Assembly (NCBI GenBank): GCA_012274165.1
Contig: JAAPAA010000209.1
Location: forward strand, 1-23,032
DNA from: Thiobacillaceae bacterium
Lineage (GTDB): Bacteria > Pseudomonadota > Gammaproteobacteria > Burkholderiales > Thiobacillaceae
Direction of reading: 5' to 3'
DNA length: 23,032 bases
The stretch's first letter is position 1. Every line of letters begins with the position of its first letter. The translations under genes and the position numbers were made by a program. The notes below the pieces were generated by a model. That model ran no database searches and was not told the DNA's origin. It worked only from the letters and a program-made list of their open reading frames with translations. Below, piece by piece: positions 15,059-23,032 of the stretch.

Positions 15059-15064
15059 TAAAAT
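15059..15064 (+). promoter_or_regulatory. Candidate -10 element of the FAD/Fe-S oxidoreductase gene
   Basis: TAAAAT matches five of six -10 positions and lies 59 bases before the chosen ATG at 15123. No good -35 is present at standard spacing. Confidence 0.3.
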
Positions 15065-15122
15065 ACCGGCTTTGAAGCAGATCGATCCGGCCTCGCCCGT
15101 GCGGTGCCGGACACTCCACAGC

Positions 15123-18100
15123 ATGACCGCACGCCTGCGCGAAATTCCCTACAACTACACTTCGTTTTCCGACCGCGAAATCGTCATTCGCCTGCTCGGT
15201 GCCGACGCCTGGAGCACGCTCAACACGCTGCGCGGCGAACGCAAGACCGGGCGCTCGGCACGCATGCTGTTCGAGGTGCTGGGCGACATCTGGGTGGTGC
15301 GGCGCAACCCCTATCTGGAAGATGACCTGCTCGCCAACCCCAAGCGGCGGCAGATGCTGGTGGAGGCCTTGCGCCACCGCCTGCGCGAGATCGAGACTCG
15401 CCGCCAGGGCAACCCGCTGGTCGGGCAGTTGCTGGATGCCGCCGGGCGCGCGGTGCGCGAATTCGAAGCCTGGTTTGCCGATACCACTGATCTGCGCACG
15501 CGCATCCAGCGCCGCCTGGCCGGCATCACCCGCAAGGACAACATCGGTTTCGACGGTCTCGCGCGCGTTTCACACGTCACCGATGCCACCGACTGGCGCG
15601 TCGAGTATCCGTTTGTGGTGCTGACCCCCGACACCGAAGCTGAAATGGCCGCGCTGGTGGCGGGGCTGGTCGAACTCGGCTTGACCATCATCCCGCGTGG
15701 CGGCGGCACCGGTTACACCGGCGGCGCGATTCCGCTGACTGAGCGTGCGGCCGTCATCAACACCGAAAAACTCGAAACCCTGAGCGCAGTGGAAATGCTG
15801 CACCTGCCCGGTTGCGAGTTCGAAGTCGCCACCATCCACTGCGGCGCCGGCGTGGTGACCAAGCGGGTGATGGATGCCGCCGATGCCGCCGGACGCGTGT
15901 TCGCGGTCGACCCGACCTCGGCCGACGCCTCGACCATCGGCGGCAACGTGTCGATGAACGCAGGCGGCAAGAAGGCCGTGCTGTGGGGCACCGCGCTGGA
16001 CAATCTGGTGTCGTGGAAAATGGTGACGCCGGACGCCGACTGGATCGAAGTCAGCCGGCTCGACCACAACCTCGGCAAGATCCACGATGTGGTCTCGGCC
16101 ACCTTCGAAATCCGCCGCTTTGCGGCCGATGGCAAAACCCCCAAAGGTTCGCCGGAAATCCTCATCATTCCCGGCAGCCGCTTCCGCAAGACCGGGCTGG
16201 GCAAGGATGTCACCGATAAATTCCTCGCCGGCCTGCCCGGGATCCAGAAGGAAGGCTGCGACGGCCTGATCACGTCCGCGCGTTTCATTTTGCACCGGCT
16301 GCCTGCGCACGGTCGCACCGTGTGCCTGGAGTTTTTCGGCAGCGCGCGCGAAGCCACTCCGGCGATCGTCGAAATCAAGAACTACTGCGACGCCCACCCC
16401 GACATCCTACTCGCCGGGCTGGAGCATCTCGACGCGCGCTACGTCAAGGCCGTGGGCTACGCCACCAAGTCGCCGCGCGCCGACCGGCCGAACATGGTGC
16501 TGCTGATCGACGTGGTGTCGGACAACGAAGTAGCGGTCGGCGCAGCCGCCTCGAAAATCGTCCAGCTCGCCAACGCGCGCGACGGTGAAGGTTTCGTCGC
16601 CGTGTCGGCCGAAACACGCAAGAAATTCTGGCTCGACCGCGCCCGCACCGCCGCCATCGCAGCACACACCAACGCCTTCAAGATCAACGAGGACGTGGTG
16701 ATTCCGCTGCCGCGCCTGGGCGACTACACCGACGGCATCGAGCGCATCAACATCGAGCTGTCAATCAGCAACAAGCTGAAGCTGCTCGACGCACTGACCG
16801 AATTCTTCGCCGCGCCGCTGCCGCTACTGGAAGACGAAGACACTATCGCCGATCCGGCGCAGGTCGAAGACAAGCGGCAACGCGCGCACGCCCTGATCGC
16901 CTCAGTCAAAGCCCTCTGGCAAGGCTATGCGGACGATATGGATGCGCCGCACGCAAGCGGCTCAATCTTCACCGCGCTGCGCGACAAGCACATCCGCGTC
17001 TCCTGGAAACGCGAAGTGCGGCGCGAACTGCACCAGCTTTTCGTCGGCCGCGAATACACCCGCATCCTCGAAGCCTGCGACCGCATCCACAAAGAAGTTT
17101 TAAAGAGCCGCGTCTTCGTCGCACTGCACATGCACGCGGGCGACGGCAACGTGCACACCAATATCCCGGTCAACTCCGACGATTACGCCATGCTGCAGGC
17201 CGCCAACGCGGCAGTCGCGCGCATCATGGCGCTGGCGACGGATCTGGGCGGGGTCATTTCAGGCGAGCACGGCATCGGCCTGACCAAGCTGGAATTCCTC
17301 GACGACGACGCCATCGCGATTTTTGCCGGCTACAAGGCCAAGGTCGATCCCGAAGGCCGCTTCAACAAGGGCAAGCTGCTGCACGGCGCCGATTTGCGCA
17401 ACGCCTACACGCCCTCGTTTGGTCTGCTCGAAGCCGAATCTATTATCCTCGAATCGTCCGAGACCAAGGCCATCGCCGATTCGATCAAGGACTGCCTGCG
17501 CTGCGGCAAGTGCAAGCCGGTGTGCAACACCCACATTCCGCGCGCCAACCTGCTGTACTCGCCGCGCAACAAGATTCTCGCCACCTCCTTGCTGATCGAG
17601 GCATTTCTGTACGAGGAGCAGACCCGGCGCGGGGTCTCGCTCAAGCACTTCGACGAGTTCGGCGACGTCGCCGACCACTGCACCATCTGCCACAAGTGCA
17701 AGAACCCCTGCCCGGTCGACATCGACTTTGGCGACGTCTCGATCGCCATGCGCAACATGCTGCGCAAGCAGGGCAAGAAGAAATTCAACCCCGGCACCTG
17801 GGCGTCAATGGCGTTTTTGAACGCGACCGATCCCGCCACCATCAAGACACTGCGCAAACCGCTGATCGAATGGGGCTACGCCAGCCAGCGCCTGGGCCAC
17901 ACGCTGTTCAAACGCCTCGGGCTGATCCAGGCGCAGACCAAGAATCCGCCTGCCTCGCTAGGCAAGCCCAAGCTGGTCGCCCAAGTGATCCATCTGGTCA
18001 ACAAGCCGATGCCGGGCGGCTTGCCGAAAAAAACCTCGCGCGCGCTGCTGGGGCTGGAAGATGCGTCGATCGTGCCGATCCTGCGCAACCCGGCCAAGCT

Positions 18101-18893
18101 GTCGGACGACGCCGACGCGGTGTTTTATTTTCCCGGCTGCGGCTCGGAACGATTGTTCTCGCAAGTTGGCCTCGCCACCCAGGCAATGCTGTTCGAACTC
18201 GGCGCGCAGACCGTGCTGCCACCTGGCTACTTGTGCTGCGGCTATCCGCAAACTGCGGGCGGCCAGGCCGACAAGGGCGAAGCGATTACCGCGGCCAACC
18301 GCGTGCTGTTCCACCGCGTCGCCAACACGCTGAACTACCTCGACATCAAGACCGTGCTCGTGTCGTGCGGCACCTGCATGGACCAGCTGCTGAAATACGA
18401 ATTCGAGAAAATCTTCCCCGGCTGTCGCCTGCTCGACATCCACGAATACCTGATGGAAAAGGGCGTGAAGCTGGATGGCGTCAGCGGCGAAAAATACCTC
18501 TACCACGACCCCTGCCACACGCCGATGAAAACCCACGCACCAATGAAAGTGGCGAACACGCTGCTCGGCGGCGGCGTCACCCTGTCCGACCGCTGCTGCG
18601 GCGAATCCGGCACGCTCGCGGTCACCCGCCCGGATATTTCCACCCAGATCCGCTTCCGCAAGGAAGAGGAAATCCGCGCCGGCGTTGCGGCGCTGGGCGC
18701 GGGCAAGCAGCCGGTGAAAATCCTCACCTCCTGCCCGTCGTGCGTGCAGGGACTGGCACGCTACAGCGACGACACCGGCACCACCACCGATTACATCGTG
18801 ATCGAACTGGCGCGGCAGTTGCTGGGTGAAAACTGGATGGCGAGCTATCTTGCACGGGTCGGCAACGGCGGGATCGAGCGGGTGCTGCTGTGA
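15123..18893 (+). CDS. DUF3683/FAD-linked oxidase/Fe-S/CCG-domain oxidoreductase
   Basis: A 1256-residue multidomain redox protein. Residues 1-150 form the DUF3683 region (REIPYNYTSFSDREIVIRLL). Next comes a PCMH-type FAD-binding domain, about 160-335 (IIPRGGGTGYTGGAIPL, VDPTSADASTIGGNVSMNAG), then an FAD-oxidase C-terminal domain, about 400-760, with metal/substrate motifs HMHAGDGNVHTNIP and GVISGEHGIGLTKLEF. Two [4Fe-4S] motifs follow: CLRCGKCKPVC (Cys 791-801) and CTICHKCKNPC (853-863). Two CCG repeats close the protein (PGCGSERLF to PPGYLCCGYPQTAGG, and DPCHTPMKTHAP to DRCCGESGTLAV). The order resembles D-2-hydroxyacid dehydrogenases such as E. coli YdiJ, plus the N-terminal extension, so D-2-hydroxyglutarate or D-lactate oxidation is a reasonable inference. 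An upstream TTG at 15072 is possible; the ATG fits the domain start better. Its stop overlaps the HIT gene start. Confidence 0.93.
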   Translation: MTARLREIPYNYTSFSDREIVIRLLGADAWSTLNTLRGERKTGRSARMLFEVLGDIWVVRRNPYLEDDLLANPKRRQMLVEALRHRLREIETRRQGNPLVGQLLDAAGRAVREFEAWFADTTDLRTRIQRRLAGITRKDNIGFDGLARVSHVTDATDWRVEYPFVVLTPDTEAEMAALVAGLVELGLTIIPRGGGTGYTGGAIPLTERAAVINTEKLETLSAVEMLHLPGCEFEVATIHCGAGVVTKRVMDAADAAGRVFAVDPTSADASTIGGNVSMNAGGKKAVLWGTALDNLVSWKMVTPDADWIEVSRLDHNLGKIHDVVSATFEIRRFAADGKTPKGSPEILIIPGSRFRKTGLGKDVTDKFLAGLPGIQKEGCDGLITSARFILHRLPAHGRTVCLEFFGSAREATPAIVEIKNYCDAHPDILLAGLEHLDARYVKAVGYATKSPRADRPNMVLLIDVVSDNEVAVGAAASKIVQLANARDGEGFVAVSAETRKKFWLDRARTAAIAAHTNAFKINEDVVIPLPRLGDYTDGIERINIELSISNKLKLLDALTEFFAAPLPLLEDEDTIADPAQVEDKRQRAHALIASVKALWQGYADDMDAPHASGSIFTALRDKHIRVSWKREVRRELHQLFVGREYTRILEACDRIHKEVLKSRVFVALHMHAGDGNVHTNIPVNSDDYAMLQAANAAVARIMALATDLGGVISGEHGIGLTKLEFLDDDAIAIFAGYKAKVDPEGRFNKGKLLHGADLRNAYTPSFGLLEAESIILESSETKAIADSIKDCLRCGKCKPVCNTHIPRANLLYSPRNKILATSLLIEAFLYEEQTRRGVSLKHFDEFGDVADHCTICHKCKNPCPVDIDFGDVSIAMRNMLRKQGKKKFNPGTWASMAFLNATDPATIKTLRKPLIEWGYASQRLGHTLFKRLGLIQAQTKNPPASLGKPKLVAQVIHLVNKPMPGGLPKKTSRALLGLEDASIVPILRNPAKLSDDADAVFYFPGCGSERLFSQVGLATQAMLFELGAQTVLPPGYLCCGYPQTAGGQADKGEAITAANRVLFHRVANTLNYLDIKTVLVSCGTCMDQLLKYEFEKIFPGCRLLDIHEYLMEKGVKLDGVSGEKYLYHDPCHTPMKTHAPMKVANTLLGGGVTLSDRCCGESGTLAVTRPDISTQIRFRKEEEIRAGVAALGAGKQPVKILTSCPSCVQGLARYSDDTGTTTDYIVIELARQLLGENWMASYLARVGNGGIERVLL

Positions 18894-19330
18894 GTTGTCC
18901 CCTGTGCGACACGCCCGGTGACACCGTACTGTGGCGCAATGACTTGTGTCGCGTAGTGCTGGCCGACGAGCCGGATTACCCGGGTTTTCTGCGCGTGATT
19001 CTGAACACTCACGTCAAGGAAATAACCGATCTGTCCGCAGCCGATCAACTGGCTATGATGCGGGTGGTGTTCGCCGCCGAAGCGGCTCTGCGTGAGGTGA
19101 TGCAGCCCGACAAAATCAACCTCGCCTCGCTCGGCAATGTGGTGCCGCATCTGCACTGGCATGTGATTCCACGTTTTGCCGGCGATCCGCATTTCCCCAA
19201 CCCGGTGTGGGGACAGAAAACCGCCAACGGAAAACGCCACGCTGCGCCCCATGGTGAGACACAGCGCGCGCAGCTGGAACAGGCGCTCAGCCGACTGCTT
19301 GCTCCTGTGCCGGAAACGGAATCACGGTAG
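18890..19330 (+). CDS. HIT-family (histidine triad) nucleotide hydrolase-like protein
   Basis: The 146-residue protein has the histidine-triad motif PHLHWHVIPR (H87, H89, H91), the catalytic signature of nucleotide-phosphoramidate and Ap4A-type hydrolases. The N-terminus has two cysteines (MSCPLCDTPG) that could bind zinc, as in some HIT proteins. RVILNTHVKEITDLSAADQL matches the upstream family block. The GTG start overlaps the preceding oxidoreductase stop (GTGA), indicating translational coupling. The C-terminal 44 bases overlap the 3' end of phoR on the other strand. Substrate is not predictable from sequence; the partnership with the oxidoreductase is suggested only by the operon. Confidence 0.92.
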   Translation: MSCPLCDTPGDTVLWRNDLCRVVLADEPDYPGFLRVILNTHVKEITDLSAADQLAMMRVVFAAEAALREVMQPDKINLASLGNVVPHLHWHVIPRFAGDPHFPNPVWGQKTANGKRHAAPHGETQRAQLEQALSRLLAPVPETESR

Positions 19331-20633
19331 CCGAAGGCTGGCTTACAACCAGACGCGACGCGGGAAAGACAGCAGAAAACGTGCTGCCTTTGCCTGGGGT
19401 GGACTGGATGTTGAGGTGTGCGCCGTGGCGCGTAAGCACGTGCTTGACGATAGCGAGGCCTAACCCGGTGCCGCCGGTTTCACGCGAGCGGCTGCGATCC
19501 ACCCGGTAAAAACGTTCGGTGAGGCGTGGAATGTGTTCGGCGGCAATGCCTTCGCCGGTGTCGGTCACGGCGAACACGCCTTCGTCATTTTGCTGGCGCC
19601 AGCTGAGCGTGATGCCGCCGCCGTCGGGGGTGTAGCGCACCGCATTGGAGACCAGGTTGCCGAGCGCACTGCGGATTTCCTGCAGGCTGCCGCGCAAGTT
19701 GGCGTCGCTGGCGATGTCGAGACCGATACGGTGGCGACCGCCGCTCAACGAGCCGGCTTCAGCCGCCAGTGCCCGTGCCAGCTCGGGCACGTTGACCTCT
19801 TCATCCTTCAGGCTGTGGTCATCGCTTTCCAGCCGCGACAGGGTCAACAAATCGTCCAGCAGATGCTGCATGCGCCGGGTGTTGTCGAGCATCAGGTCGA
19901 AATAGCGGCGCGTTTCACTGGCTGGCAGCATCGGCGCATCGGCCAGGGTTTCGACGAAGCCGCCCACAACGGTGAGCGGCGTGCGCAATTCGTGCGAGAC
20001 GTTGGCGATAAAGTCGCGGCGGATGGCATCGACGCGTTCAAGCTCGGTGATGTCGCGCGCGACCAGCAGTTTCTTGGCTTCGCCAAACGGCACCAGTTGC
20101 AGCGACAGGGTGATTTCACGATTCACGGGCGATTTGCATACCAGCCGCCGCGAGTAGTCGGCGGCATCGAGAAACTCGATGAAATGCGCCTGGCGCAACA
20201 GATAGCGGATGAACTGGCCGCGGTCGCGCTCGCAATCCAGCCCCATGTATTTGCGCGAGGCGGGGTTGCACCAGTCGATCTGGTCGCTGCCGTTGAGGAT
20301 GACCATGCCGTCTGGCACGGCCTGCGCGGCATGCTCGAACTGTTCCAGCGCATTGGTGAGCTCGCTGCGGCTGTCACGCTGACGGCGCTGGAGTTTTTCG
20401 AGGCGGTAAAAAATGTCACCCCATGTCCCCATGGCGTCGGGCGGGGTCACTTCGTCGGGGTTTTCCAGCCAGCGCGACAGGCGGTATTCCTGCCACAGCC
20501 GACGCAGCATCACCAACGCCTGGATCCCCGTCAGAAATACCAACGCGGTAACGGCTCCAGAAGCCAACCACAGTATCAGTGCTACCAACAACACGCTAGC
20601 CAGCATGCTGAGCGGACGCCACCAGAAACCCAT
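19287..20633 (-). CDS. phoR: Phosphate regulon sensor histidine kinase PhoR
   Basis: PhoR senses phosphate status through the Pst/PhoU system and phosphorylates PhoB. The ATG start gives 448 residues; in-frame GTG codons at 20645 and 20642 would add four or three. Two N-terminal membrane helices (about 8-44), a linker with RLSRWLENPDE, and a PAS domain (PDGMVILNGSDQIDWCNPAS, about 107-190) resemble E. coli PhoR. The kinase core follows: H-box FIANVSHELRTPLTV with the phosphorylated histidine at about 214, N-box GNLVSNAVRYTPDG, G1 DTGEGIAAEHIPRL, F-box ERFYRVDRSRS and G2 GGTGLGLAIVKHVL. It lies 32 bases after phoB (20 if the GTG is used). The last 44 bases overlap the HIT gene on the other strand. 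Confidence 0.94.
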   Translation of the reverse strand: MGFWWRPLSMLASVLLVALILWLASGAVTALVFLTGIQALVMLRRLWQEYRLSRWLENPDEVTPPDAMGTWGDIFYRLEKLQRRQRDSRSELTNALEQFEHAAQAVPDGMVILNGSDQIDWCNPASRKYMGLDCERDRGQFIRYLLRQAHFIEFLDAADYSRRLVCKSPVNREITLSLQLVPFGEAKKLLVARDITELERVDAIRRDFIANVSHELRTPLTVVGGFVETLADAPMLPASETRRYFDLMLDNTRRMQHLLDDLLTLSRLESDDHSLKDEEVNVPELARALAAEAGSLSGGRHRIGLDIASDANLRGSLQEIRSALGNLVSNAVRYTPDGGGITLSWRQQNDEGVFAVTDTGEGIAAEHIPRLTERFYRVDRSRSRETGGTGLGLAIVKHVLTRHGAHLNIQSTPGKGSTFSAVFPASRLVVSQPSATVIPFPAQEQAVG

Positions 20634-20665
20634 GTCGATCACCACTTGTAACCCCGGTGGCCGGA

Positions 20666-21358
20666 TTATCCCACGTCAGCCGAGAAGCGATAACCCGAGC
20701 CGCGCACGGTCTGAATCAGCTCGGAATGGCCCGAGGGTTCGAGCGCCAGACGCAGCCGGCGAATATGCACATCGACCGTGCGCTCTTCGACGAACACGTC
20801 GTCGCCCCACACCTGATCGAGCAACTGGGTGCGCGCATAAACGCGTTCGGTATGGGTCATGAAGAAATGCAGCAAGCGGAATTCGGTCGGCCCCAGATCC
20901 AGCGGCTGGCCTTTACCGATCACCCGATGACTGGTCGGATCGAGTCGCAGGCCATTGATTTCTACTGGTTCGTCGGTCATTTGCGGGGCGCGGCGGCGCA
21001 GCACCGCCTTGATGCGCGACACCAGTTCGCGCGGCGAGAACGGCTTGGTAATGTAATCGTCGGCGCCGGTGTCCAGGCCCAGCACCTTGTCGCGCTCTTC
21101 GCCACGCGCGGTCAACATGATGATGGGGATCGGCTGGTAGCGCTCGTCGCTGCGCAGGCGCTTGCAGAGGTCGATGCCCGACATGCCGGGCAACATCCAG
21201 TCGAGCAGGATCACATCCGGCAAGCTGCTTTTGAGAAACTTCAGCGCATGCTCGGCATCCCCCGCAACCGTTACCGAATGGCCGGCTTGCGCAAGATTGA
21301 ATTTCAGTAATTCCTGAATGCCCGGTTCATCCTCAACCAGCAAAATATTGGCAGCCAT
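20666..21358 (-). CDS. phoB: Phosphate regulon response regulator PhoB
   Basis: The 230-residue OmpR/PhoB-type regulator has a receiver domain (1-120) with acidic pocket ED (10-11), phosphorylated D53 in VILLDWMLPGMSG, the conserved Thr in IIMLTARGEE and Lys in ITKPFSPRELVSRIKAVLRR. The C-terminal winged helix (about 130-230) shows LGPTEFRLLHFFMTHTERVY, the recognition helix ERTVDVHIRRLRLALEPSG and the wing TVRGSGYRFSAD. The residues match PhoB over its full length. GGAG sits six bases before the ATG. Three Pho-box half-sites lie upstream, suggesting autoactivation under phosphate starvation. It is the first gene of the phoB-phoR operon. Confidence 0.96.
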   Translation of the reverse strand: MAANILLVEDEPGIQELLKFNLAQAGHSVTVAGDAEHALKFLKSSLPDVILLDWMLPGMSGIDLCKRLRSDERYQPIPIIMLTARGEERDKVLGLDTGADDYITKPFSPRELVSRIKAVLRRRAPQMTDEPVEINGLRLDPTSHRVIGKGQPLDLGPTEFRLLHFFMTHTERVYARTQLLDQVWGDDVFVEERTVDVHIRRLRLALEPSGHSELIQTVRGSGYRFSADVG

Positions 21359-21393
21359 GCTGACTCCAGCCCTGTTTCAAAGACAGCCATACT

Positions 21394-21422
21394 ATGACAG
21401 CAATATGACTGATTAATGACAC
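21394..21422 (-). promoter_or_regulatory. Pho box upstream of phoB (three tandem half-sites)
   Basis: Read on the minus strand, GTGTCAT, CAGTCAT and CTGTCAT occur with exact 4-bp spacers, an 11-bp period like the Pho-box consensus CTGTCAT. On the plus strand they are 21416-21422, 21405-21411 and 21394-21400. They lie 36-64 bp before the phoB ATG, where PhoB would activate its own promoter. A TAGTAT overlapping the last half-site is a possible -10. Confidence 0.82.
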
Positions 21423-21462
21423 GCCGTCCGCCACGCCAATCCCGCGCCAGTCTGCGCACTGG

Positions 21463-21468
21463 TAGAAT
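21463..21468 (+). promoter_or_regulatory. Candidate -10 element of the ubiE operon
   Basis: TAGAAT matches five of six consensus positions and lies 30 bases before the ubiE ATG. The -35 position lacks a good match. Confidence 0.35.
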
Positions 21469-21497
21469 TCCGGGCTGATTCGTTGAGCCCGTCTGCC

Positions 21498-22232
21498 ATG
21501 GATAAAACCACCCATTTCGGCTACCAGCAGGTGGCCGAGTCTGACAAAGCCGCCAAGGTCGCTGAAGTCTTCCACTCCGTCGCCGCCCAGTACGACCTCA
21601 TGAACGACCTGATGTCGGCGGGTCTGCACCGCTTGTGGAAACGCTTTGCCGTGGCGCAGGCGGGGCTGCGGCCTGGGATGAAGGTGCTCGACGTCGCCGG
21701 CGGCACCGCCGATCTCACCCGGCTGTTCCTGAAGGAAGTCGGCGCGAGCGGCACCGTGCTGCTCACCGACATCAACTTTTCCATGCTGCGCGAAGGCCGC
21801 GACCGCATGTTGAACGAAGGCAAAACCCCGCCTACCGTGCAATGTGACGGCGAGCGGCTGCCGTTCCCCTCCAACTATTTCGACTGCGTGTCGGTGGCCT
21901 TCGGCCTCAGGAACATGACGCACAAGGATCAGGCGCTGGCTGAGATGCACCGCGTGCTGAAACCTGGCGGCCGCCTGCTGGTGCTGGAGTTTTCCAAGGT
22001 GTGGAAGCCGCTGGAACCGGCCTACGACCTGTATTCGTTCAAGCTGCTGCCGCTGATGGGCAAGCTGGTGGCGCAGGACGCAGGCAGCTACCAGTATCTG
22101 GCCGAGTCGATCCGCATGCATCCGGGCCAGGAAGAGCTCAAGGCCATGATGGAAACGGCCGGCTTCGCCAAGGTCAGTTACCACAACCTCACCGCAGGCG
22201 TCGTCGCGCTGCATAAAGGCTTCAAGGTTTGA
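21498..22232 (+). CDS. ubiE: Ubiquinone/menaquinone C-methyltransferase UbiE
   Basis: UbiE methylates the benzoquinone ring (C5 of the ubiquinone precursor, or demethylmenaquinone) with S-adenosylmethionine. The protein is 244 residues from ATG 21498; the frame extends five codons to a TTG, which is unnecessary. Family motifs: VAEVFHSVAAQYDLMNDLMS at residues 21-40, SAM motif I VLDVAGGTADLT (63-74), DGERLPFPSNYFDCVSVAFG, LRNMTHKDQALAEMHRVLKP and GGRLLVLEFSKVW. The conserved C-terminal block YQYLAESIRMHPGQEELKAM is also present. The TGA overlaps the TTG start of ubiJ by three bases, making a coupled ubiE-ubiJ-ubiB operon, the usual proteobacterial arrangement. Confidence 0.96.
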   Translation: MDKTTHFGYQQVAESDKAAKVAEVFHSVAAQYDLMNDLMSAGLHRLWKRFAVAQAGLRPGMKVLDVAGGTADLTRLFLKEVGASGTVLLTDINFSMLREGRDRMLNEGKTPPTVQCDGERLPFPSNYFDCVSVAFGLRNMTHKDQALAEMHRVLKPGGRLLVLEFSKVWKPLEPAYDLYSFKLLPLMGKLVAQDAGSYQYLAESIRMHPGQEELKAMMETAGFAKVSYHNLTAGVVALHKGFKV

Positions 22233-22834
22233 TCGCAGCCGGACTCATCGAACGCGGCCTCAATCATCTGTTGCGCCAGTCGCCCGGCGCGGCCGAGGCT
22301 TTGCTGCGCCACGCGGGCGCGGGCGTGCGTTTCGACCTGACGCTGGCACAAGTGGATTTGCGCATCGCCGGCGACGGCTATTTTTCCGAAGCGGCCATCG
22401 ACGCCCCCGACGCCGTCATCCGCCCCACCGCCGCGATGCTGACCCGCCTGCCATTCTTTGGCCGCGAGGCGCTGCGCGATGCCGACACCAGCGGCGACCC
22501 GGCGCTGCTCGCCACGCTCGACCGCGTGTTCAAGCAGTTATCGTGGGACGCCGAAGCCGACCTCGCGCCGCTGGTCGGCGACATCGCCGCGCATCGCTTG
22601 CATGCGTTCGGCCGCGATGCCCTCGCCGGCATCGCCCGCGGCATCGAAGCGCTTGGCCTCAACGCCGGCGAATACGTGGTGGAAGAGGCCGAACTGATGG
22701 CGCGCGGCGTCGATGTCGCGCGCTTCAATCACGCGGTGGACACGCTTGCCGACGATGTGGCGCGGCTGGATGCGCGGCTGCGAATTCTGGAAATACCCCA
22801 ACCTTTACAGGACGCGCATCCGCGCCCGACATGA
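22229..22834 (+). CDS. ubiJ: Ubiquinone biosynthesis accessory factor UbiJ (SCP2-like)
   Basis: The 201-residue protein starts at TTG 22229, overlapping the ubiE stop, and ends in an ATGA overlap with ubiB. This fixed position between ubiE and ubiB, an N-terminal SCP2-type lipid-binding domain (about 1-100, with LNHLLRQSPGAAEALLRHAG and GDPALLATLDRVFKQLSWDA), and a C-terminal coiled-coil-like helix (VDTLADDVARLDARLRILE) match UbiJ. UbiJ with UbiK supports the aqueous Ubi complex by holding lipid intermediates. The GDxxLLxxLxxL stretch resembles the SCP2 signature. Sequence conservation in this family is low, so context carries part of the call. Confidence 0.88.
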   Translation: MIAAGLIERGLNHLLRQSPGAAEALLRHAGAGVRFDLTLAQVDLRIAGDGYFSEAAIDAPDAVIRPTAAMLTRLPFFGREALRDADTSGDPALLATLDRVFKQLSWDAEADLAPLVGDIAAHRLHAFGRDALAGIARGIEALGLNAGEYVVEEAELMARGVDVARFNHAVDTLADDVARLDARLRILEIPQPLQDAHPRPT

Positions 22835-23032
22835 AACTGCTGCGCCTGCTCCGCATTCTCACTGTCGGTCTGCGCTTCGGCCTCGAGGAGTTTTTCCTCG
22901 GCCACGAGCGGGTGCGGCCGCTGCGCTGGCTGGTGCGCGCGCTGCTGTTCTGGCGGCCGCTCTCCGAGCCGCGCGGAGTGCTGCTGCGCCTCGCGCTGGA
23001 AGCCCTGGGGCCGATTTTCGTCAAGTTCGGGC
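22831..23032 (+). CDS. ubiB: Ubiquinone biosynthesis kinase-like protein UbiB, N-terminal fragment
   Basis: The first 67 codons are present and the frame runs off the window end. The start ATG overlaps the ubiJ stop. The fragment begins MKLLRLLRILTVGLRFGLEE and ends LRLALEALGPIFVKFG, the LG(P)x(F/W)(V/I)KxGQ block that opens the ADCK/UbiB atypical-kinase domain. UbiB is needed for ubiquinone synthesis as an ATPase at the membrane. The catalytic part lies outside the window. Confidence 0.9.
   Translation, partial: MKLLRLLRILTVGLRFGLEEFFLGHERVRPLRWLVRALLFWRPLSEPRGVLLRLALEALGPIFVKFG

Noticed and set aside
17510..18829. 439-codon alternative plus frame inside the FAD/Fe-S oxidoreductase
   Set aside because: Arg/Pro/Ala-rich translation without motifs; the other frame holds cysteine clusters and CCG motifs continuously.

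Overview
The window is ordinary chromosomal DNA of a GC-rich Gram-negative bacterium, most likely a betaproteobacterium. The evidence is class-typical family members and neighbourhoods: cyaY divergent from a short LptM-type lipoprotein plus lysA, a Lys/Ala/Pro histone H1-like protein, a giant DUF3683/FAD/Fe-S oxidoreductase, and ubiE-ubiJ-ubiB. A Thiobacillus-like or Nitrosomonadales source is my inference from gene content. I see no phage, transposon, CRISPR array, rRNA or tRNA, and no frameshifted gene. Coding density is high and many starts and stops overlap by 1-4 bases.

Layout. 1-2386 (minus strand): cyaY (frataxin), a MarR regulator with an unusual four-cysteine tail, then a DUF3300 cell-envelope protein cut by the window edge; a (GCATCG)7 microsatellite lies in the leader of the DUF3300 gene. 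2412-3778 (plus): lptM-like lipoprotein and lysA. 3779-4568: a gene-poor leader with a good sigma70-like promoter, a histone H1-like gene with internal repeats, and a strong intrinsic terminator. 4586-6138 (minus): msrP-msrQ, the periplasmic methionine sulfoxide reductase and its haem membrane partner. 6304-10493 (plus): RND efflux adaptor and pump. 10494-11132: hairpins, a small unknown gene, and a structured stretch with two terminator-like elements in front of a thioredoxin gene (11133-11507). 11511-12158 (minus): hda.

12283-14277 (plus): nadA and a DUF808 membrane protein. 14274-14989 (minus): a DUF2238 membrane protein preceded by a possible 29-codon ORF. 15123-19330 (plus): a 1256-residue DUF3683/FAD/Fe-S/CCG oxidoreductase translationally coupled to a HIT-family protein. 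19287-21358 (minus): phoB-phoR, with three Pho-box half-sites at exact 11-bp spacing upstream of phoB. 21498-23032 (plus): ubiE-ubiJ-ubiB, the last cut by the window end.

Functional themes are iron and redox handling (CyaY, MsrPQ, thioredoxin, the Fe-S oxidoreductase), envelope functions (LptM, DUF3300, RND pump), cofactor synthesis (NadA, Ubi proteins), phosphate control (PhoBR) and replication control (Hda). I found no convincing new multi-gene system. The least explained parts are the cyaY / Cys-rich MarR / microsatellite / DUF3300 block and the structured region before the thioredoxin gene.
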